The notes beneath the pieces are model-generated. The model did not search any database. It saw only the letters and a list, made by a program, of their open reading frames with translations, and was not told where the DNA came from. Both the position numbers and the translations under genes were made by a program. Positions 9,273 through 18,743 of a DNA stretch of 64,000 bases are shown here, one piece after another. The DNA is taken from NCBI GenBank assembly GCA_947625815.1, contig CANQPU010000006.1:47085-111084 (forward strand). Direction: 5' to 3'. Position 1 is the first letter of the stretch. Every line of letters starts with the position of its first letter. This DNA is from an uncultured Oscillospiraceae bacterium (GTDB lineage: Bacteria > Bacillota > Clostridia > Oscillospirales > Oscillospiraceae).

Positions 9273-9312
9273 AACGCTCCGGACGGGCACAAGCCCGCCG
9301 GAGCGTTTTTTC
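9273..9312 (+). terminator. Rho-independent terminator of the sugar operon
   Basis: Arms AACGCTCCGG (9273-9282) and CCGGAGCGTT (9298-9307) pair perfectly, with an inner CGGGC/GCCCG stem, and are followed by a T run. It ends the operon that enters the window at base 1. Confidence 0.93.
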
Positions 9313-9395
9313 TTACGGCCATGCGCCAACGATCGCGCCGCCAATGAACGAAATGTCGGGGCGATACGGCTCCTTTGGATTTTGCGGCTGCGGTC

Positions 9396-9424
9396 TTGTT
9401 TTTCCCGCCGGAAAGTGGTATGAT
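9396..9424 (+). promoter_or_regulatory. Sigma-A-type promoter for the DUF2974 gene
   Basis: TTGTTT (9396-9401), 17-nt spacer, TATGAT (9419-9424). It lies 36 nt upstream of the start at 9460. Confidence 0.65.
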
Positions 9425-9459
9425 ACCCACATCTCCGGCGTGGACGGGAGGCGCGTGGA

Positions 9460-10563
9460 ATGAGTGACATGCTGGATTATATTGCCTGGCGCGGGGATCT
9501 GCCCCTGGACCGGGACGGGCTCAACGAGGTGGACGCCGCGGTCCTGGCCCGGTTTTCCTACATACCCTTTGAATATTTTGAACAGCCCCCTTTGGAGGAG
9601 CCTGTGACGGTGACGGACCTGGCGCGGATGTCTCTCCGGGACGAAAGGCTTACCCGGGAGGAACGGTGGAAGCTCCGGGATCGGGAGCTGATGGCCGCCA
9701 TGGGGGAAAGCCGCCGTTTCGGGCCGCTGCGGGCGGGACGGTTCGTCAATCGCTTCGACGAGGAGCTTCAGACCCAGTTTTCCGCCATCACCGTGGCACT
9801 GGGCGACGGGCGGCACGCCCTGGTCTTCCGGGGCACGGACAACACCGTTGTGGGCTGGAAGGAGGACCTGAACATGTCCTACCTGTGCCCCATCCCCGGC
9901 CAGCGATACGCGGTGGAGTACCTTGACAAGATCGCGGAGGCTCTCCCCGGCCCGCTCCTGCTCATCGGCCACTCCAAGGGCGGCAACCTGGCCTGCTACG
10001 CCGGGGCCTTCTGCGGGAAGGCGGCGCAGGAGAGGATCGAGGCCGTCTACAACTTCGACGGCCCGGGCTTTTTCGACAACATTCTGGAAACGCCGGACTA
10101 CCAGCGGATCTGGCCCAGGATCCGCACGGTCATCCCCCAGTTTTCCGTGGTGGGGATGCTCCTGGGGCGGGACGAGGAGTCCAACGTCGTCCACAGCGAC
10201 GGAAACGGCCTCCACCAGCACGACATGTACTCCTGGGAGACCCGGGGCCCCGGCTTTGTTCACCTGGGGACCGTCACCGGCGGCAGCAAATTCGTGGACT
10301 CCGCCCTGAAGGCGTGGATCGCCGAAATGACGCCGGAACAGTTTGAGCTTTTCGCGGACACGGTGTACAAATTCATGGCCGACACCAACTCCCGGACCCT
10401 CCACCAGATGCGGGAAAACCTCCTGGACACCCTCAGGAGCTTCGCCCGCTCCCTGGGCGACATGGACGAGGAGACCCGCCGCGCCGTCATCGAGTGCGTC
10501 AAGCTCCTCCTCCTGAACGCCGGCCGCGAGGTCAAGGAGCGCAGCTGGCGGGAGCGGCCGTAA
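9460..10563 (+). CDS. DUF2974 family alpha/beta-hydrolase-like protein
   Basis: 367 residues. The central part reads LLIGHSKGGNLACYAGAF (about residues 167-184), a lipase-type GxSxGG nucleophile elbow. Upstream AITVALGDGRHALVFRGTDN resembles the lipase class 3 beta-strand region. This matches DUF2974 (Mbeg1-like) proteins of Firmicutes, cytosolic putative lipases or esterases with unknown substrate. There is no signal peptide. GGGAGG precedes the ATG, and a promoter (9396) and terminator (10605) bracket it as a monocistronic unit convergent with typA. Confidence 0.8.
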   Translation: MSDMLDYIAWRGDLPLDRDGLNEVDAAVLARFSYIPFEYFEQPPLEEPVTVTDLARMSLRDERLTREERWKLRDRELMAAMGESRRFGPLRAGRFVNRFDEELQTQFSAITVALGDGRHALVFRGTDNTVVGWKEDLNMSYLCPIPGQRYAVEYLDKIAEALPGPLLLIGHSKGGNLACYAGAFCGKAAQERIEAVYNFDGPGFFDNILETPDYQRIWPRIRTVIPQFSVVGMLLGRDEESNVVHSDGNGLHQHDMYSWETRGPGFVHLGTVTGGSKFVDSALKAWIAEMTPEQFELFADTVYKFMADTNSRTLHQMRENLLDTLRSFARSLGDMDEETRRAVIECVKLLLLNAGREVKERSWRERP

Positions 10564-10604
10564 GGACCGGCTGCTCGGCACAATGAGACAGTGAACAGCT
10601 TCAA

Positions 10605-10635
10605 AAAAGAGCCGCCCATCTTGGGCGGCTCTTTT
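10605..10635. terminator. Bidirectional terminator between convergent genes
   Basis: AAAAGAGCCGCCC (10605-10617), loop of five, GGGCGGCTCTTTT (10623-10635). The A-tract/T-tract symmetry serves the DUF2974 gene on the plus strand and typA on the minus strand. Confidence 0.93.
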
Positions 10636-10651
10636 GATGATCGATGCTTGA

Positions 10652-12481
10652 TTACACGTTTTTCGCGCCCTTGAGGGCCTTCATCCGGAGCGCGTGGTCC
10701 AGAATGGACTTGCGGATGCGCAGGGAGGTGGGGGTGACCTCCAAAAGCTCGTCGTCGGAGAGAAATTCCAGGCACTGTTCCAGACTCATAATCCTGGGCG
10801 GGATGAGACGGAGCGCCTCGTCCGAGCCGGCGGCGCGCATATTGGTGAGCTGCTTCTTCTTGCAGACGTTCACCGTGATGTCCTCGTCCCTGGGCGTCTC
10901 GCCCACCACCATGCCGCCGTAGACCGGCACGCCGGGAGAGACGAACATGACGCCCCGGTCCTGGACGCCGAAGATGCCGTAGGCCACGGCCTCGCCGGTC
11001 TCGCTGGCCACCAGGGAGCCGGTGCCCCGGCGGCTCAGCTCGCCCTTATATTTTTCGTATTTTTCAAAGACGGAGCTCATGATGCCCTCGCCCCGGGTGT
11101 CGGTGAGGAACTCGTTCCGGTAGCCGAAAAGACCGCGGCTGGGGACGAAAAAGGTCATCTTCATCCGGCTGCCCACAGGGGTCATCTCCACGAACTCGCC
11201 CCGGCGGGAGGAGATTTTCTCAATGACCGCGCCCACGGAGTCCTCGGGCACGTCCACCACCACCCGCTCGATGGGCTCGCACCGCTCTCCGTTTATCTCC
11301 CGCATCAGCACGCGCGGGGGCGATACGGCAAACTCATAGCCCTCCCGGCGCATAGTCTCGATGAGGATGGAGAGGTGCATCTCGCCGCGGCCGGCCACGT
11401 TGAAGCTGTGGTCGGAGCCCTCCACCTCCGTGACCCGGAGGGACACGTCCTTCATAGTCTCCCGGAAAAGCCGGTCCCGGAGCTGCCGGGAGGTCACGTA
11501 TTTGCCCTCACGCCCGGCGAAGGGGGAGTCGTTGACGGAGAAGGTCATCTCCATGGTGGGCGCGGAGATCTTCACAAAGGGCAGGGCCTCCGGGGCCTCC
11601 GGGGCGCAGATGGTGTCCCCGATGGAGATGTCCGGGATGCCGGAGAGGGCGATGATGCTGCCGGAGCTCGACTCGGTGACGGGGACGCGGGACAGCCCGT
11701 TGAACTCATAGAGGCTCACGGCCCGGGCCTTTTTGGGGGCGGCGTCGGCGTCGTGGTAATTGACGACGGCAAGCTCCTGATTCTGGCGGATGACGCCCCG
11801 CTCGATGCGGCCGATGGCAATGCGGCCCACGTAGTCGTTGTAGTCAAGGGAGCTGACCAGCATCTGGAGGGGCTCGTCGTCGTGGTCCTCGGGGGCGGGG
11901 ATATAGTCTACGATGGTGTCAAAGAGGGGCTTCAGGTCCACGCCCGGCACGTCGGCGGAGTAGCTGGCGGTGCCCTGACGGCCGGAGCAGAAGAGCATGG
12001 GGGAGTCGATCTGCTCGTCGGTGCACCCAAGCTCGATGAGAAGCTCCAAGATCTCGTCCACCACCTCCAGCATCCGCTGGTCGGGGCGGTCGATCTTGTT
12101 GAGGACCACGATGACCCGGTGGCCCAGCTCCAGGGCCTTGGAAAGGACGAAACGGGTCTGGGGCATGGGGCCCTCGGCGGCGTCCACCAGCAATATGACG
12201 CCGTTGACCATCTTCAAAATGCGCTCCACCTCGCCGCCAAAGTCGGCGTGGCCCGGAGTGTCCACGATGTTTATCTTGATGTCGCCGTACTGAACGGCGG
12301 TGTTCTTCGCCAGGATGGTGATGCCGCGCTCACGCTCCAGGTCGTTGGAGTCCATGACGCGCTCCTGCACGGCCTGATTTTCCCGGAACACGCCGGACTG
12401 CTTGAGCATCTCGTCCACCAGCGTGGTCTTGCCGTGGTCCACGTGGGCGATGATGGCCACGTTTCGTATCTTTTTATCCAA
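10652..12481 (-). CDS. typA: Ribosome-associated GTPase TypA/BipA
   Basis: 609 residues, the normal TypA length. Translational-GTPase motifs are complete: [10 protein letters not shown] (residues 12-21), the RERGITI switch region, [16 protein letters not shown] and NKIDRP. They are followed by EF-G-like beta-barrel and domain V folds and the TypA-specific C-terminal domain. TypA binds ribosomes and assists 50S assembly and stress or low-temperature growth. The start is most likely TTG at 12481 (a GTG lies at 12490). A longer open frame reaching 12760 is rejected because the promoter -10 lies at 12521-12526 and the extra residues have no homology. Confidence 0.96.
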   Translation of the reverse strand: MDKKIRNVAIIAHVDHGKTTLVDEMLKQSGVFRENQAVQERVMDSNDLERERGITILAKNTAVQYGDIKINIVDTPGHADFGGEVERILKMVNGVILLVDAAEGPMPQTRFVLSKALELGHRVIVVLNKIDRPDQRMLEVVDEILELLIELGCTDEQIDSPMLFCSGRQGTASYSADVPGVDLKPLFDTIVDYIPAPEDHDDEPLQMLVSSLDYNDYVGRIAIGRIERGVIRQNQELAVVNYHDADAAPKKARAVSLYEFNGLSRVPVTESSSGSIIALSGIPDISIGDTICAPEAPEALPFVKISAPTMEMTFSVNDSPFAGREGKYVTSRQLRDRLFRETMKDVSLRVTEVEGSDHSFNVAGRGEMHLSILIETMRREGYEFAVSPPRVLMREINGERCEPIERVVVDVPEDSVGAVIEKISSRRGEFVEMTPVGSRMKMTFFVPSRGLFGYRNEFLTDTRGEGIMSSVFEKYEKYKGELSRRGTGSLVASETGEAVAYGIFGVQDRGVMFVSPGVPVYGGMVVGETPRDEDITVNVCKKKQLTNMRAAGSDEALRLIPPRIMSLEQCLEFLSDDELLEVTPTSLRIRKSILDHALRMKALKGAKNV

Positions 12482-12520
12482 AGGTAACACTTCTCTCTGG
12501 GTGTAAAATTCGACCGAAGT

Positions 12521-12550
12521 ATTATATAACAGGTGGGCGGCGGTTTTCAA
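12521..12550 (-). promoter_or_regulatory. Promoter of typA
   Basis: On the minus strand: TTGAAA, 18-nt spacer, TATAAT. It predicts a leader of about 30 nt before TTG 12481. Confidence 0.75.
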
Positions 12551-12620
12551 GCGTAGAAACGCAAAAGCGGGCGGGGGATTTGAGATTTTTTTCGTCAAAA
12601 TGGACGAGGGGAAAATTGAT

Positions 12621-12874
12621 GCCGCCTTTTCAGGCGGCGGGACTTGCTTTTCTCCCTTTTGTATCGACAAAAGTGAGAAAAGCAACAAAAGAGGTAAAAA
12701 CGACCAGGGGAGGGATTTCGATTTTCCCTCCCCTGGACCCTTCCTTTTAAAAACGACCATACAGGGGCCTGCGGGCCCCTATATGGAGAACCCCGGGGGA
12801 GTCCAGAGGGGGCCGAAGCCCCACTCTGGTCGTTTCAAGGGGGTCCCGGGGGGAAATCGAAATCCCCCCGGGAC
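12621..12874. repeat. Array of consecutive perfect hairpins between typA and the dehydrogenase gene
   Basis: The 400-base gap between the typA start and the dehydrogenase stop holds no gene but at least six inverted repeats in a row: GCCGCC/GGCGGC (12621-12638), TTGCTTTTCTC/GAGAAAAGCAA (12644-12685), CCAGGGGAGGG/CCCTCCCCTGG (about 12704-12735), AGGGGCC/GGCCCCT (about 12762-12780), CCAGAG/CTCTGG with an inner GGGG/CCCC stem (about 12802-12829), and GTCCCGGGGGG/CCCCCCGGGAC (about 12843-12873). ACGACCA occurs twice in direct and once in inverted orientation within it. The last hairpin may terminate neighbouring transcripts; the rest is unexplained. Confidence 0.8.
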
Positions 12875-12887
12875 GCTTTTCTCCCTT

Positions 12888-13892
12888 TTAAACCCCCGCG
12901 GGTTCGAAGCTCCCGATCTCGTTTTCCACCGGCTCCCCGGCAAAAAAGCGCCGCAGGTTGTCCGTGGTCACCTCCGCGATGGCCCGGAGGGCCTCCCGCG
13001 TCAGAAACGCCTGGTGGCTCGTTACCAGTACGTTTGGCTGACTGAGCAGCAGATTGAGGGTGTCGTCCCGCATGACCTTTGAGGACACGTCCTCGTAAAA
13101 GACGTCGGCCTCCTCCTCGTAGACATCCAGCCCCGCGGCCCCGACCTTCCCGGATTTGACGTTGTCCAGCAGCGCCTCGGAGTCGATGAGCGCGCCGCGG
13201 GAGGTGTTGATGAGGACGACCCCGTCGCGCATCTGGTGGAAGGCGGCGCGGCTGAGCATATGGTAGGTCCGGGGCGTCAGGGGACAGTGGAGGGAGATGA
13301 CGTCGGACCGACAGATAAGCTCGTCGAGGCGCACATACTCAAAGCCCGCGCCCCACTGGGGGTCGGGATCGTAGGCCAGGACGCGGGCGCCCAGGCCCCG
13401 GACCATGGCGGCAAAGCGCAGCCCCACCCGGCCCGTGCCCACGACCCCCACGCTCTTGCCCTCGATGTTGGTGCCCACCAGCCCCTCCAGGCTGAAATTG
13501 CGCTCCCGCGTGCGTGTAAACGCCCGGTGGGTCTGTCGGGTAAGGGTCAACAGCAGCGCCAGGGCGTGCTCGGCCACGCTGGCCGGGGAATAGGACGGGA
13601 CCCGGAATACCCGGATGCCGCACTGCTCCGCGGCCGCCAGGTCCACGTTGTTATATCCGGCGCACCGGAGCGCCACGGCGCGGACGCCGTATTCGGAGAG
13701 ACGCCTGAGAGTCTCCGCGCCCAGATCGTCGTTGACAAAGGCGCAGACGGCCGCGCAGTCCCGGGCCAGGATCGCCGTGTCAGGGCCCAGCCGGTTCTCC
13801 AGATACATGAGCTCCAGCCCCGCCCCGGGCGCGAGCTCGTCAAACCAGGGCCTGTCGTAGCTTCTCACGTCAAAAAACGCCGTTTTTTCCAT
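12888..13892 (-). CDS. D-2-hydroxyacid dehydrogenase (D-lactate dehydrogenase-like)
   Basis: 334 residues. The NAD-binding GVVGTGRVG lies near residue 150, preceded by the catalytic-domain RVPSYSPASVAEHAL. Catalytic motifs follow: LHCPLTP, INTSRGALID (Arg region), GLDVYEEE (Glu), and a VTSHQAFLT catalytic His region. This is closest to fermentative D-lactate dehydrogenases, which reduce pyruvate to D-lactate with NADH; related 2-hydroxyacid activities are possible. The ATG at 13892 has GGAGG seven bases upstream. A 20-codon extension is open but lacks a ribosome site. It is divergent from glyS; a weak minus-strand promoter (TTGAAT, 19-nt spacer, TATACT) lies at about 13926-13956. Confidence 0.88.
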   Translation of the reverse strand: MEKTAFFDVRSYDRPWFDELAPGAGLELMYLENRLGPDTAILARDCAAVCAFVNDDLGAETLRRLSEYGVRAVALRCAGYNNVDLAAAEQCGIRVFRVPSYSPASVAEHALALLLTLTRQTHRAFTRTRERNFSLEGLVGTNIEGKSVGVVGTGRVGLRFAAMVRGLGARVLAYDPDPQWGAGFEYVRLDELICRSDVISLHCPLTPRTYHMLSRAAFHQMRDGVVLINTSRGALIDSEALLDNVKSGKVGAAGLDVYEEEADVFYEDVSSKVMRDDTLNLLLSQPNVLVTSHQAFLTREALRAIAEVTTDNLRRFFAGEPVENEIGSFEPAGV

Positions 13893-13982
13893 TTTCCGTC
13901 CTCCGTCAGTTCTTTTGGCCATAATAGTATATCCTGCCCAATTCCCGGCCATTCAACACAAATATTAAGTTCAAAAAAACCG

Positions 13983-14011
13983 TGGAAAAACCGGATAAAA
14001 AGGTATATAAT
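13983..14011 (+). promoter_or_regulatory. Promoter of glyS
   Basis: TGGAAA (13983-13988), 17-nt spacer, TATAAT (14006-14011). It predicts a leader of about 55 nt. I see no T-box specifier or antiterminator in the short leader. Confidence 0.65.
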
Positions 14012-14074
14012 ACATCCATTCGTCAACGGACGGATAATAAATTACGCGGCAGCCAGCCGCGGGAAGGAAAATGT

Positions 14075-15472
14075 ATGAAAAACTCCGAAAAGACTCTGGA
14101 CATGATCGTGAACCTCTGCAAAAGCCGCGGCTTCATCTACGCCGGGAGCGAGATCTACGGCGGGCTTGCCAACTCCTGGGACTACGGCCCCCTGGGCGTG
14201 GAATTCAAGAACAACGTGAAAAAGGCGTGGCTCAAAAAATTCGTGCAGGAGAGCCCCTACAACGTGGGGTTGGACGCCGCCATCATCATGAACCCCCAGA
14301 CCTGGGTCACCACCGGCCACGTCTCCAGCTTCTCGGATCCCCTTTTGGACTGCCGCGCCTGCAAGGCCCGGCACCGGGCCGACAAGCTCATCGGCGACGG
14401 GCACCCGGAGGTCAACACCGACGCCATGAGCTTTGACGAGATGGACAAATTTATCGCGGAGCACGAGGACGTGGTCTGCCCGGTCTGCGGCCGGCACGAC
14501 TTCACCCCCATCCGCAAGTTCAATCTGATGTTCAAGACCGCCATCGGCGTGACCGAGGACTCCTCCTCCACCTGCTATCTGCGGCCCGAGACGGCCCAGG
14601 GCATCTTCGTGAATTTCTCCAACATCCAGCGCACCACCCGCCGGAAGCTGCCCTTCGGCGTCTGCCAGGTGGGCAAGGCCTTCCGGAACGAGATCACCCC
14701 GGGCAACTTCACCTTCCGCACCCGGGAATTCGAGCAGATGGAGTGCGAGTTTTTCTGCAAGCCGGGCACCGATCTTGAGTGGTTCGCCTACTGGAAAAAG
14801 TTCTGCATCGACTGGCTCCGTTCCCTGGGGCTCAAGGAAGAGAACATGCGCTACCGGGACCACGAGCCGGCGGAGCTGGCCTTTTACTCCAAGGCCACCA
14901 CGGATATCGAGTACGCCTTCCCGTTTACGGACTGGGGGGAGCTCTGGGGCATCGCCGACCGCACCGATTACGACCTGGGCCGCCATCAGGAGGCCTCCGG
15001 CAAGGACCTGACCTATTATGACCAGGAGGCCAACGAGCACTACATCCCCTATGTCATTGAGCCCAGTCTCGGCTGTGACCGGGTGGCCCTGGCGTTCCTG
15101 TGCGAGGCGTATGACGAGGAGCACCTGGTGGACGCCAAGGGCAAGGAGGACGTGCGGGTGGTGCTGCGTCTGCACCCCTTCCTGGCCCCCTTCAAGTGCG
15201 CCGTCCTGCCCCTCTCCAGAAAGCTCTCCGACAAGGCCATGGAGGTCCGCAACGAGCTGACCAAATCCTTTATGGTGGACTTCGACGACGCCGGCTCCAT
15301 CGGCAAGCGGTATCGCCGGGAGGACGAGATCGGCACGCCCTTCTGCGTGACCTACGACTTTGACTCCGAAAACGACGGCTGCGTCACGGTCCGCGAGCGC
15401 GATACCATGGAGCAGGTCCGCATCCCCATCGCCGGACTTGAGGCCTATATCGCCGAGCGGGTGAAGTTCTGA
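14075..15472 (+). CDS. glyS: Glycyl-tRNA synthetase (single-chain class II type)
   Basis: 465 residues, the homodimeric eukaryote-like/Firmicutes type rather than alpha2beta2. Class II signatures are visible: [24 protein letters not shown] at residues 14-37 (glycine-enzyme N-terminus), motif 2 around [24 protein letters not shown], motif 3 around [13 protein letters not shown], and a C-terminal anticodon-binding domain starting at [18 protein letters not shown] 14075 with GGAAGG upstream is used. An out-of-frame ATG sits 4 nt before it, and the in-frame start at 13982 lies upstream of the -10 box. Confidence 0.97.
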   Translation: MKNSEKTLDMIVNLCKSRGFIYAGSEIYGGLANSWDYGPLGVEFKNNVKKAWLKKFVQESPYNVGLDAAIIMNPQTWVTTGHVSSFSDPLLDCRACKARHRADKLIGDGHPEVNTDAMSFDEMDKFIAEHEDVVCPVCGRHDFTPIRKFNLMFKTAIGVTEDSSSTCYLRPETAQGIFVNFSNIQRTTRRKLPFGVCQVGKAFRNEITPGNFTFRTREFEQMECEFFCKPGTDLEWFAYWKKFCIDWLRSLGLKEENMRYRDHEPAELAFYSKATTDIEYAFPFTDWGELWGIADRTDYDLGRHQEASGKDLTYYDQEANEHYIPYVIEPSLGCDRVALAFLCEAYDEEHLVDAKGKEDVRVVLRLHPFLAPFKCAVLPLSRKLSDKAMEVRNELTKSFMVDFDDAGSIGKRYRREDEIGTPFCVTYDFDSENDGCVTVRERDTMEQVRIPIAGLEAYIAERVKF

Positions 15473-15475
15473 GCC

Positions 15476-17338
15476 ATGAAGCTTTTTGACGCGCTCTGGT
15501 ACAACGGCGGACGGGGACCGGCGGACGGCAACAACTACTGGCGGCGGTTCACCGCCCCCCACTATGTCTGGGTCGGCGTGCTGCTGGCGGTGCTGAGCGC
15601 CGCCGCGGGGAGCCTTGCGCTGGTGGTGGGAGGCGTCTATCCGGGGATCCGGGACCCGCAGTTTTGCTGGAGCTACTTTTCCGAGCCGCGGATCCTCCTT
15701 TTGAACCTCCTCCCGGTGCTGCTGCTCACGGCCGTGCTGTACTTTGCCACCGGGAGAGCCTGGGCGGCGTATCTGGGCTCGTCGCTGACGGTCCTGGGTC
15801 TGAGCCTGGTGGATTTTTACAAGCTCGTTATCAGAAACGAGACCTTTGTGGCCTCGGATCTGGGGCTCGTGAGCGAGGCCGCCGGGATCATCTCCCACTA
15901 CACCATCGTCATCTCCGGACGGGCCGTCACGTCCATACTTGCCGTCGTTCTGGGGACCGTCCTGGCGGCGGTCCTGGCCCGCGGGGCCCTGAAAAAGGTG
16001 TGGGTGCGGGTCCTGGGGACCCTTCTCAGCCTGGGTGTGCTGGTGACGCTCGTCTTTACCCTGTACGCCAGCGACGCCGTGTATGCCCGCACGGTGAACG
16101 GCACCGCGGAATACTTCGACTGGATCGAGCAGCAAAATTACGCCTCAAAGGGCTTTCTCTATTCCTTCCTCCACTCCGTTTCGGACGCCCTTCCGCGGGC
16201 CCCGGAGGGATACGACGAGGAGGAGACCGCGGCGCTTCTGAGCGGATACGGCGAGGGCACCATTGAGGAGGAGCGGCGCGTCAACGTGATAGCCGTGATG
16301 TTTGAGGCGTACTCCGACCTTTCGGAGTTTCCCCAAATCGGCGTCCGGGAGGAGGTTTACGCCCCCCTCCATGAGCTTGAAAGCGAGAGCCTTCACGGGC
16401 GTCTCATATCCAACACCTTCGGGGGCGGGACGGTGGACTCCGAGCGGTGCTTCCTGACCGGCCTTGCCCAAGTGGAGGAGTTCCGGGAGAACACCGATTC
16501 TTATGTCTGGTTCCTGCGCCGCAACGGCTATTATACCGAGGGGCTCCACCCCGGCGACAGCTGGTACTATAACCGGGAGAACGTGGAGCGGAACATGGGC
16601 TTTGAACGCTATTACTTCCTGGAGGACATCCCAGGCTTCGACAGGAGCGACAGGGCGTTCTTCGGGATGCTCTCGGAGCTCATTGAAAACCGGGACAAGT
16701 CCGTGCCCTATTTCAATTACTCCATCTCCTTCCAGAATCACGGCGGCTACGACAGCGCCTCCACGGGGGAGGAGTCCTGGCTCGACCGGGGCGACAAGCC
16801 AGAGGACGCTTACAACACCGTGAACAACTACCTTGCGGGCATCGCGGATACGACCCGGAGAATGCGGGACTTCATCGAGTCTCTGCGGGACGATCCGGAG
16901 CCCTTTGTGGTGGTGTTCTACGGCGACCACAAGCCCTATCTGGGCAGCGCCTTTGAGGAGCTGGGCATCAGGTTCGACCTGAGCACGGAGGAAGGATTTT
17001 TCAATTACTATTCCACGCCCTACATCATATGGGCCAACGACGCGGCCAGGGAGGCCACCGGCGGGGACTTTACCGGGGACGGCGGGGATGTGTCGGCCTG
17101 CTTCCTGATGGACAAGGTGTTTGAGGAGTGCGGCTGGGGCCGGAGCGCCTACGGCCGGATCCTTCACGACACCGCCGCCAGAGTCAGCGTCGTCCACACC
17201 GGCCTTGACGCCGCGGTGGTGGACGGCCGGCTTCTCTACGGGCCCTCCGGGGAGCCCGGAACGCTTGTGAACGCCCTGCTCCGCGCCGGATACTACACAA
17301 AAAAGCACTTCTCCTACGGGGAGCTTTCGGGGTCCTGA
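15476..17338 (+). CDS. LtaS-like sulfatase-fold phosphoglycerol transferase
   Basis: 620 residues. Five N-terminal membrane helices (about 28-52, 73-92, 95-115, 138-165, 172-195) are followed by an extracellular sulfatase-fold domain. This domain has the metal-binding VMFEAYSDL, a nucleophile-type FGGGTVDSE threonine, NYSISFQNHGGYD and FYGDHKP, as in lipoteichoic acid synthases and MdoB-like phosphoglycerol transferases. It probably transfers phosphoglycerol, or another phosphoalcohol, to a surface glycan or glycolipid. It begins 3 nt after the glyS stop, so it is likely co-transcribed with glyS. Confidence 0.87.
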   Translation: MKLFDALWYNGGRGPADGNNYWRRFTAPHYVWVGVLLAVLSAAAGSLALVVGGVYPGIRDPQFCWSYFSEPRILLLNLLPVLLLTAVLYFATGRAWAAYLGSSLTVLGLSLVDFYKLVIRNETFVASDLGLVSEAAGIISHYTIVISGRAVTSILAVVLGTVLAAVLARGALKKVWVRVLGTLLSLGVLVTLVFTLYASDAVYARTVNGTAEYFDWIEQQNYASKGFLYSFLHSVSDALPRAPEGYDEEETAALLSGYGEGTIEEERRVNVIAVMFEAYSDLSEFPQIGVREEVYAPLHELESESLHGRLISNTFGGGTVDSERCFLTGLAQVEEFRENTDSYVWFLRRNGYYTEGLHPGDSWYYNRENVERNMGFERYYFLEDIPGFDRSDRAFFGMLSELIENRDKSVPYFNYSISFQNHGGYDSASTGEESWLDRGDKPEDAYNTVNNYLAGIADTTRRMRDFIESLRDDPEPFVVVFYGDHKPYLGSAFEELGIRFDLSTEEGFFNYYSTPYIIWANDAAREATGGDFTGDGGDVSACFLMDKVFEECGWGRSAYGRILHDTAARVSVVHTGLDAAVVDGRLLYGPSGEPGTLVNALLRAGYYTKKHFSYGELSGS

Positions 17339-17345
17339 CATGGGC

Positions 17346-17373
17346 AAGAGCCGGCGTCATGACGCCGGCTCTT
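17346..17373 (+). terminator. Hairpin after the LtaS-like gene
   Basis: AAGAGCCGGCGT and ACGCCGGCTCTT form a perfect stem with a 4-nt loop directly after the stop. There is only a weak T run, so it may be a 3'-end stabiliser as much as a terminator. Confidence 0.65.
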
Positions 17374-17434
17374 ACAGCTCATTTATTCGATAGTCCCAGG
17401 GAGTGCCGGGAAAAACATATCGCAGCCGCCTGAC

Positions 17435-17460
17435 AAGCCGCCCTCATCGGGGCGGCTTTT
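17435..17460. terminator. Terminator between the LtaS-like gene and cca
   Basis: AAGCCGCCC (17435-17443) pairs with GGGCGGCTT (17449-17457) and is followed by TTT. It lies at the convergent junction and overlaps the last codons of cca. Confidence 0.7.
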
Positions 17461-18622
17461 GCAGGCGCCCGGAACGGACGGCCGCCAGGAGCGAAGCGGG
17501 CGTGTTGGCGACCTCCCCGGCGGTGACGGCCAGGGCCAGGGCGCGGAGAGCGCCGCCGATCTGGGGGCCGGTCAGGCCCAGGGCGCGCAGGTCGTTTCCG
17601 TCAACGGCCAGCTCGCCGGGCCGGGTGAAGGCGTGAAGGGCGGTCTCCCGGAGGGCGTCATCGTAAAACCCTGCGGCGCCGGCGGCCAGGAGGAGGGCGT
17701 CATCGGCGCCGTCGGCCAGAGCCAGACGCAGGGAGAGCGGGTCGGAGCTTATGTCCGGCAGGAGCTCCCCGGCCCGGTTGACGGTCCTCACGAGCCGGGC
17801 GGGACACCGCAGAGCCCGCAGGAGCTCCCCCGCGGAGCCGCAGACCCCCGCGCCGGAGAAAAGCAGAGCCAATACGGGCAGGCGGGCCTCCTCCGGCACC
17901 GCCCGCAGCCGCTCATAGGGCACGTTCCCCGGCCTTCCGCTCAGGTAGGCATCCAGAAGGCCGTACTCCGCCATGAGCCGGACGGCCTCCGGCTCGGGGG
18001 TGGCAAGCAGCCGGCAAAGCTCGTCCCTGACCCGCTCGGCGGAGAGCTTTTTGGCGAGGGGCGCGAGATGCTGAAGGGCGGCGCGCGTTTTTTCTTCGAT
18101 CTCAAACCCCAGCTGGGCGGAAAAACGCACGGCCCGGAGCATCCGGAGGGCGTCCTCGGAAAAGCGCCGTTCCGGGTCGCCCACGCACCGCAGGATCCCC
18201 GCGGCCAGGTCCTCCCGGCCGCCAAAGAGATCGATGACGGCGCCGGACCGGTCCGCGGCCATGGCGTTCACGGTGAAATCCCGGCGCTGAAGGTCCTCCC
18301 GCAGGTCCCCGGTGAAGTCCACGCTTCCGGGCCGGCGGCCGTCCAGATAGGCCCCGTCCCGGCGGAAGGTGGTGACCTCCACGGCGCCCCCGGGGGAGAG
18401 GACGGTGACGGTGCCGTATTTCACGCCCGTGGGCACTGTGCGGGGGAAGAGGGCGCTGATCTGGGCGTCGGTGGCGGAGGTGGCCACGTCCCAATCGTGG
18501 GGCTCCCGCCCCAGAAGCGCGTCCCGGACACAGCCGCCCACGATGAAGGCCGCGAAGCCCTGATCGGCCAGACAGGACAGGATCTCCTCCACATGGGGCG
18601 GGATTTTGGGGAAAACGGCCAT
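17444..18622 (-). CDS. cca: CCA-adding enzyme / tRNA nucleotidyltransferase
   Basis: 392 residues, class II nucleotidyltransferase that adds or repairs the 3'-CCA of tRNA. It has FIVGGCVRDALLGREPHDWDVATSA near residue 26 (catalytic DxD in the HDWDVA block), RRDFTVNAMA near 112, and the ERRFSEDALRMLRAVRF signature near 150, then a helical C-terminal domain. AGGAGG is eight bases before ATG 18622. A GTG at 18631 overlaps that ribosome site and was not chosen. Confidence 0.95.
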   Translation of the reverse strand: MAVFPKIPPHVEEILSCLADQGFAAFIVGGCVRDALLGREPHDWDVATSATDAQISALFPRTVPTGVKYGTVTVLSPGGAVEVTTFRRDGAYLDGRRPGSVDFTGDLREDLQRRDFTVNAMAADRSGAVIDLFGGREDLAAGILRCVGDPERRFSEDALRMLRAVRFSAQLGFEIEEKTRAALQHLAPLAKKLSAERVRDELCRLLATPEPEAVRLMAEYGLLDAYLSGRPGNVPYERLRAVPEEARLPVLALLFSGAGVCGSAGELLRALRCPARLVRTVNRAGELLPDISSDPLSLRLALADGADDALLLAAGAAGFYDDALRETALHAFTRPGELAVDGNDLRALGLTGPQIGGALRALALAVTAGEVANTPASLLAAVRSGRLQKPPR

Positions 18623-18672
18623 CCTTGTCACCTCCTGACGGATTTTTTAGGCTGTCCGAAGCAAAAAAGCTG

Positions 18673-18701
18673 TTGTAATCATCGATCAATAGTATTATAA
18701 T
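18673..18701 (+). promoter_or_regulatory. Promoter of murC
   Basis: TTGTAA (18673-18678), 17-nt spacer, TATAAT (18696-18701), 43 nt before the murC start. Confidence 0.8.
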
Positions 18702-18743
18702 TACTTGGAGTGCAAATTTCAATTTTATTTTTTCGGAGCGGTT

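Noticed and set aside
12482..12760. N-terminal extension of TypA rich in hydrophobic residues
   Set aside because: It crosses the typA promoter and a hairpin array, and TypA from TTG 12481 already has family length.
12621..12874. CRISPR array
   Set aside because: Hairpins differ in sequence and spacing, and there are no regular direct repeats or spacers. No CRISPR array was seen anywhere in the window.
14012..14074. T-box riboswitch upstream of glyS
   Set aside because: The leader is too short and lacks the T-box sequence and terminator/antiterminator pair.
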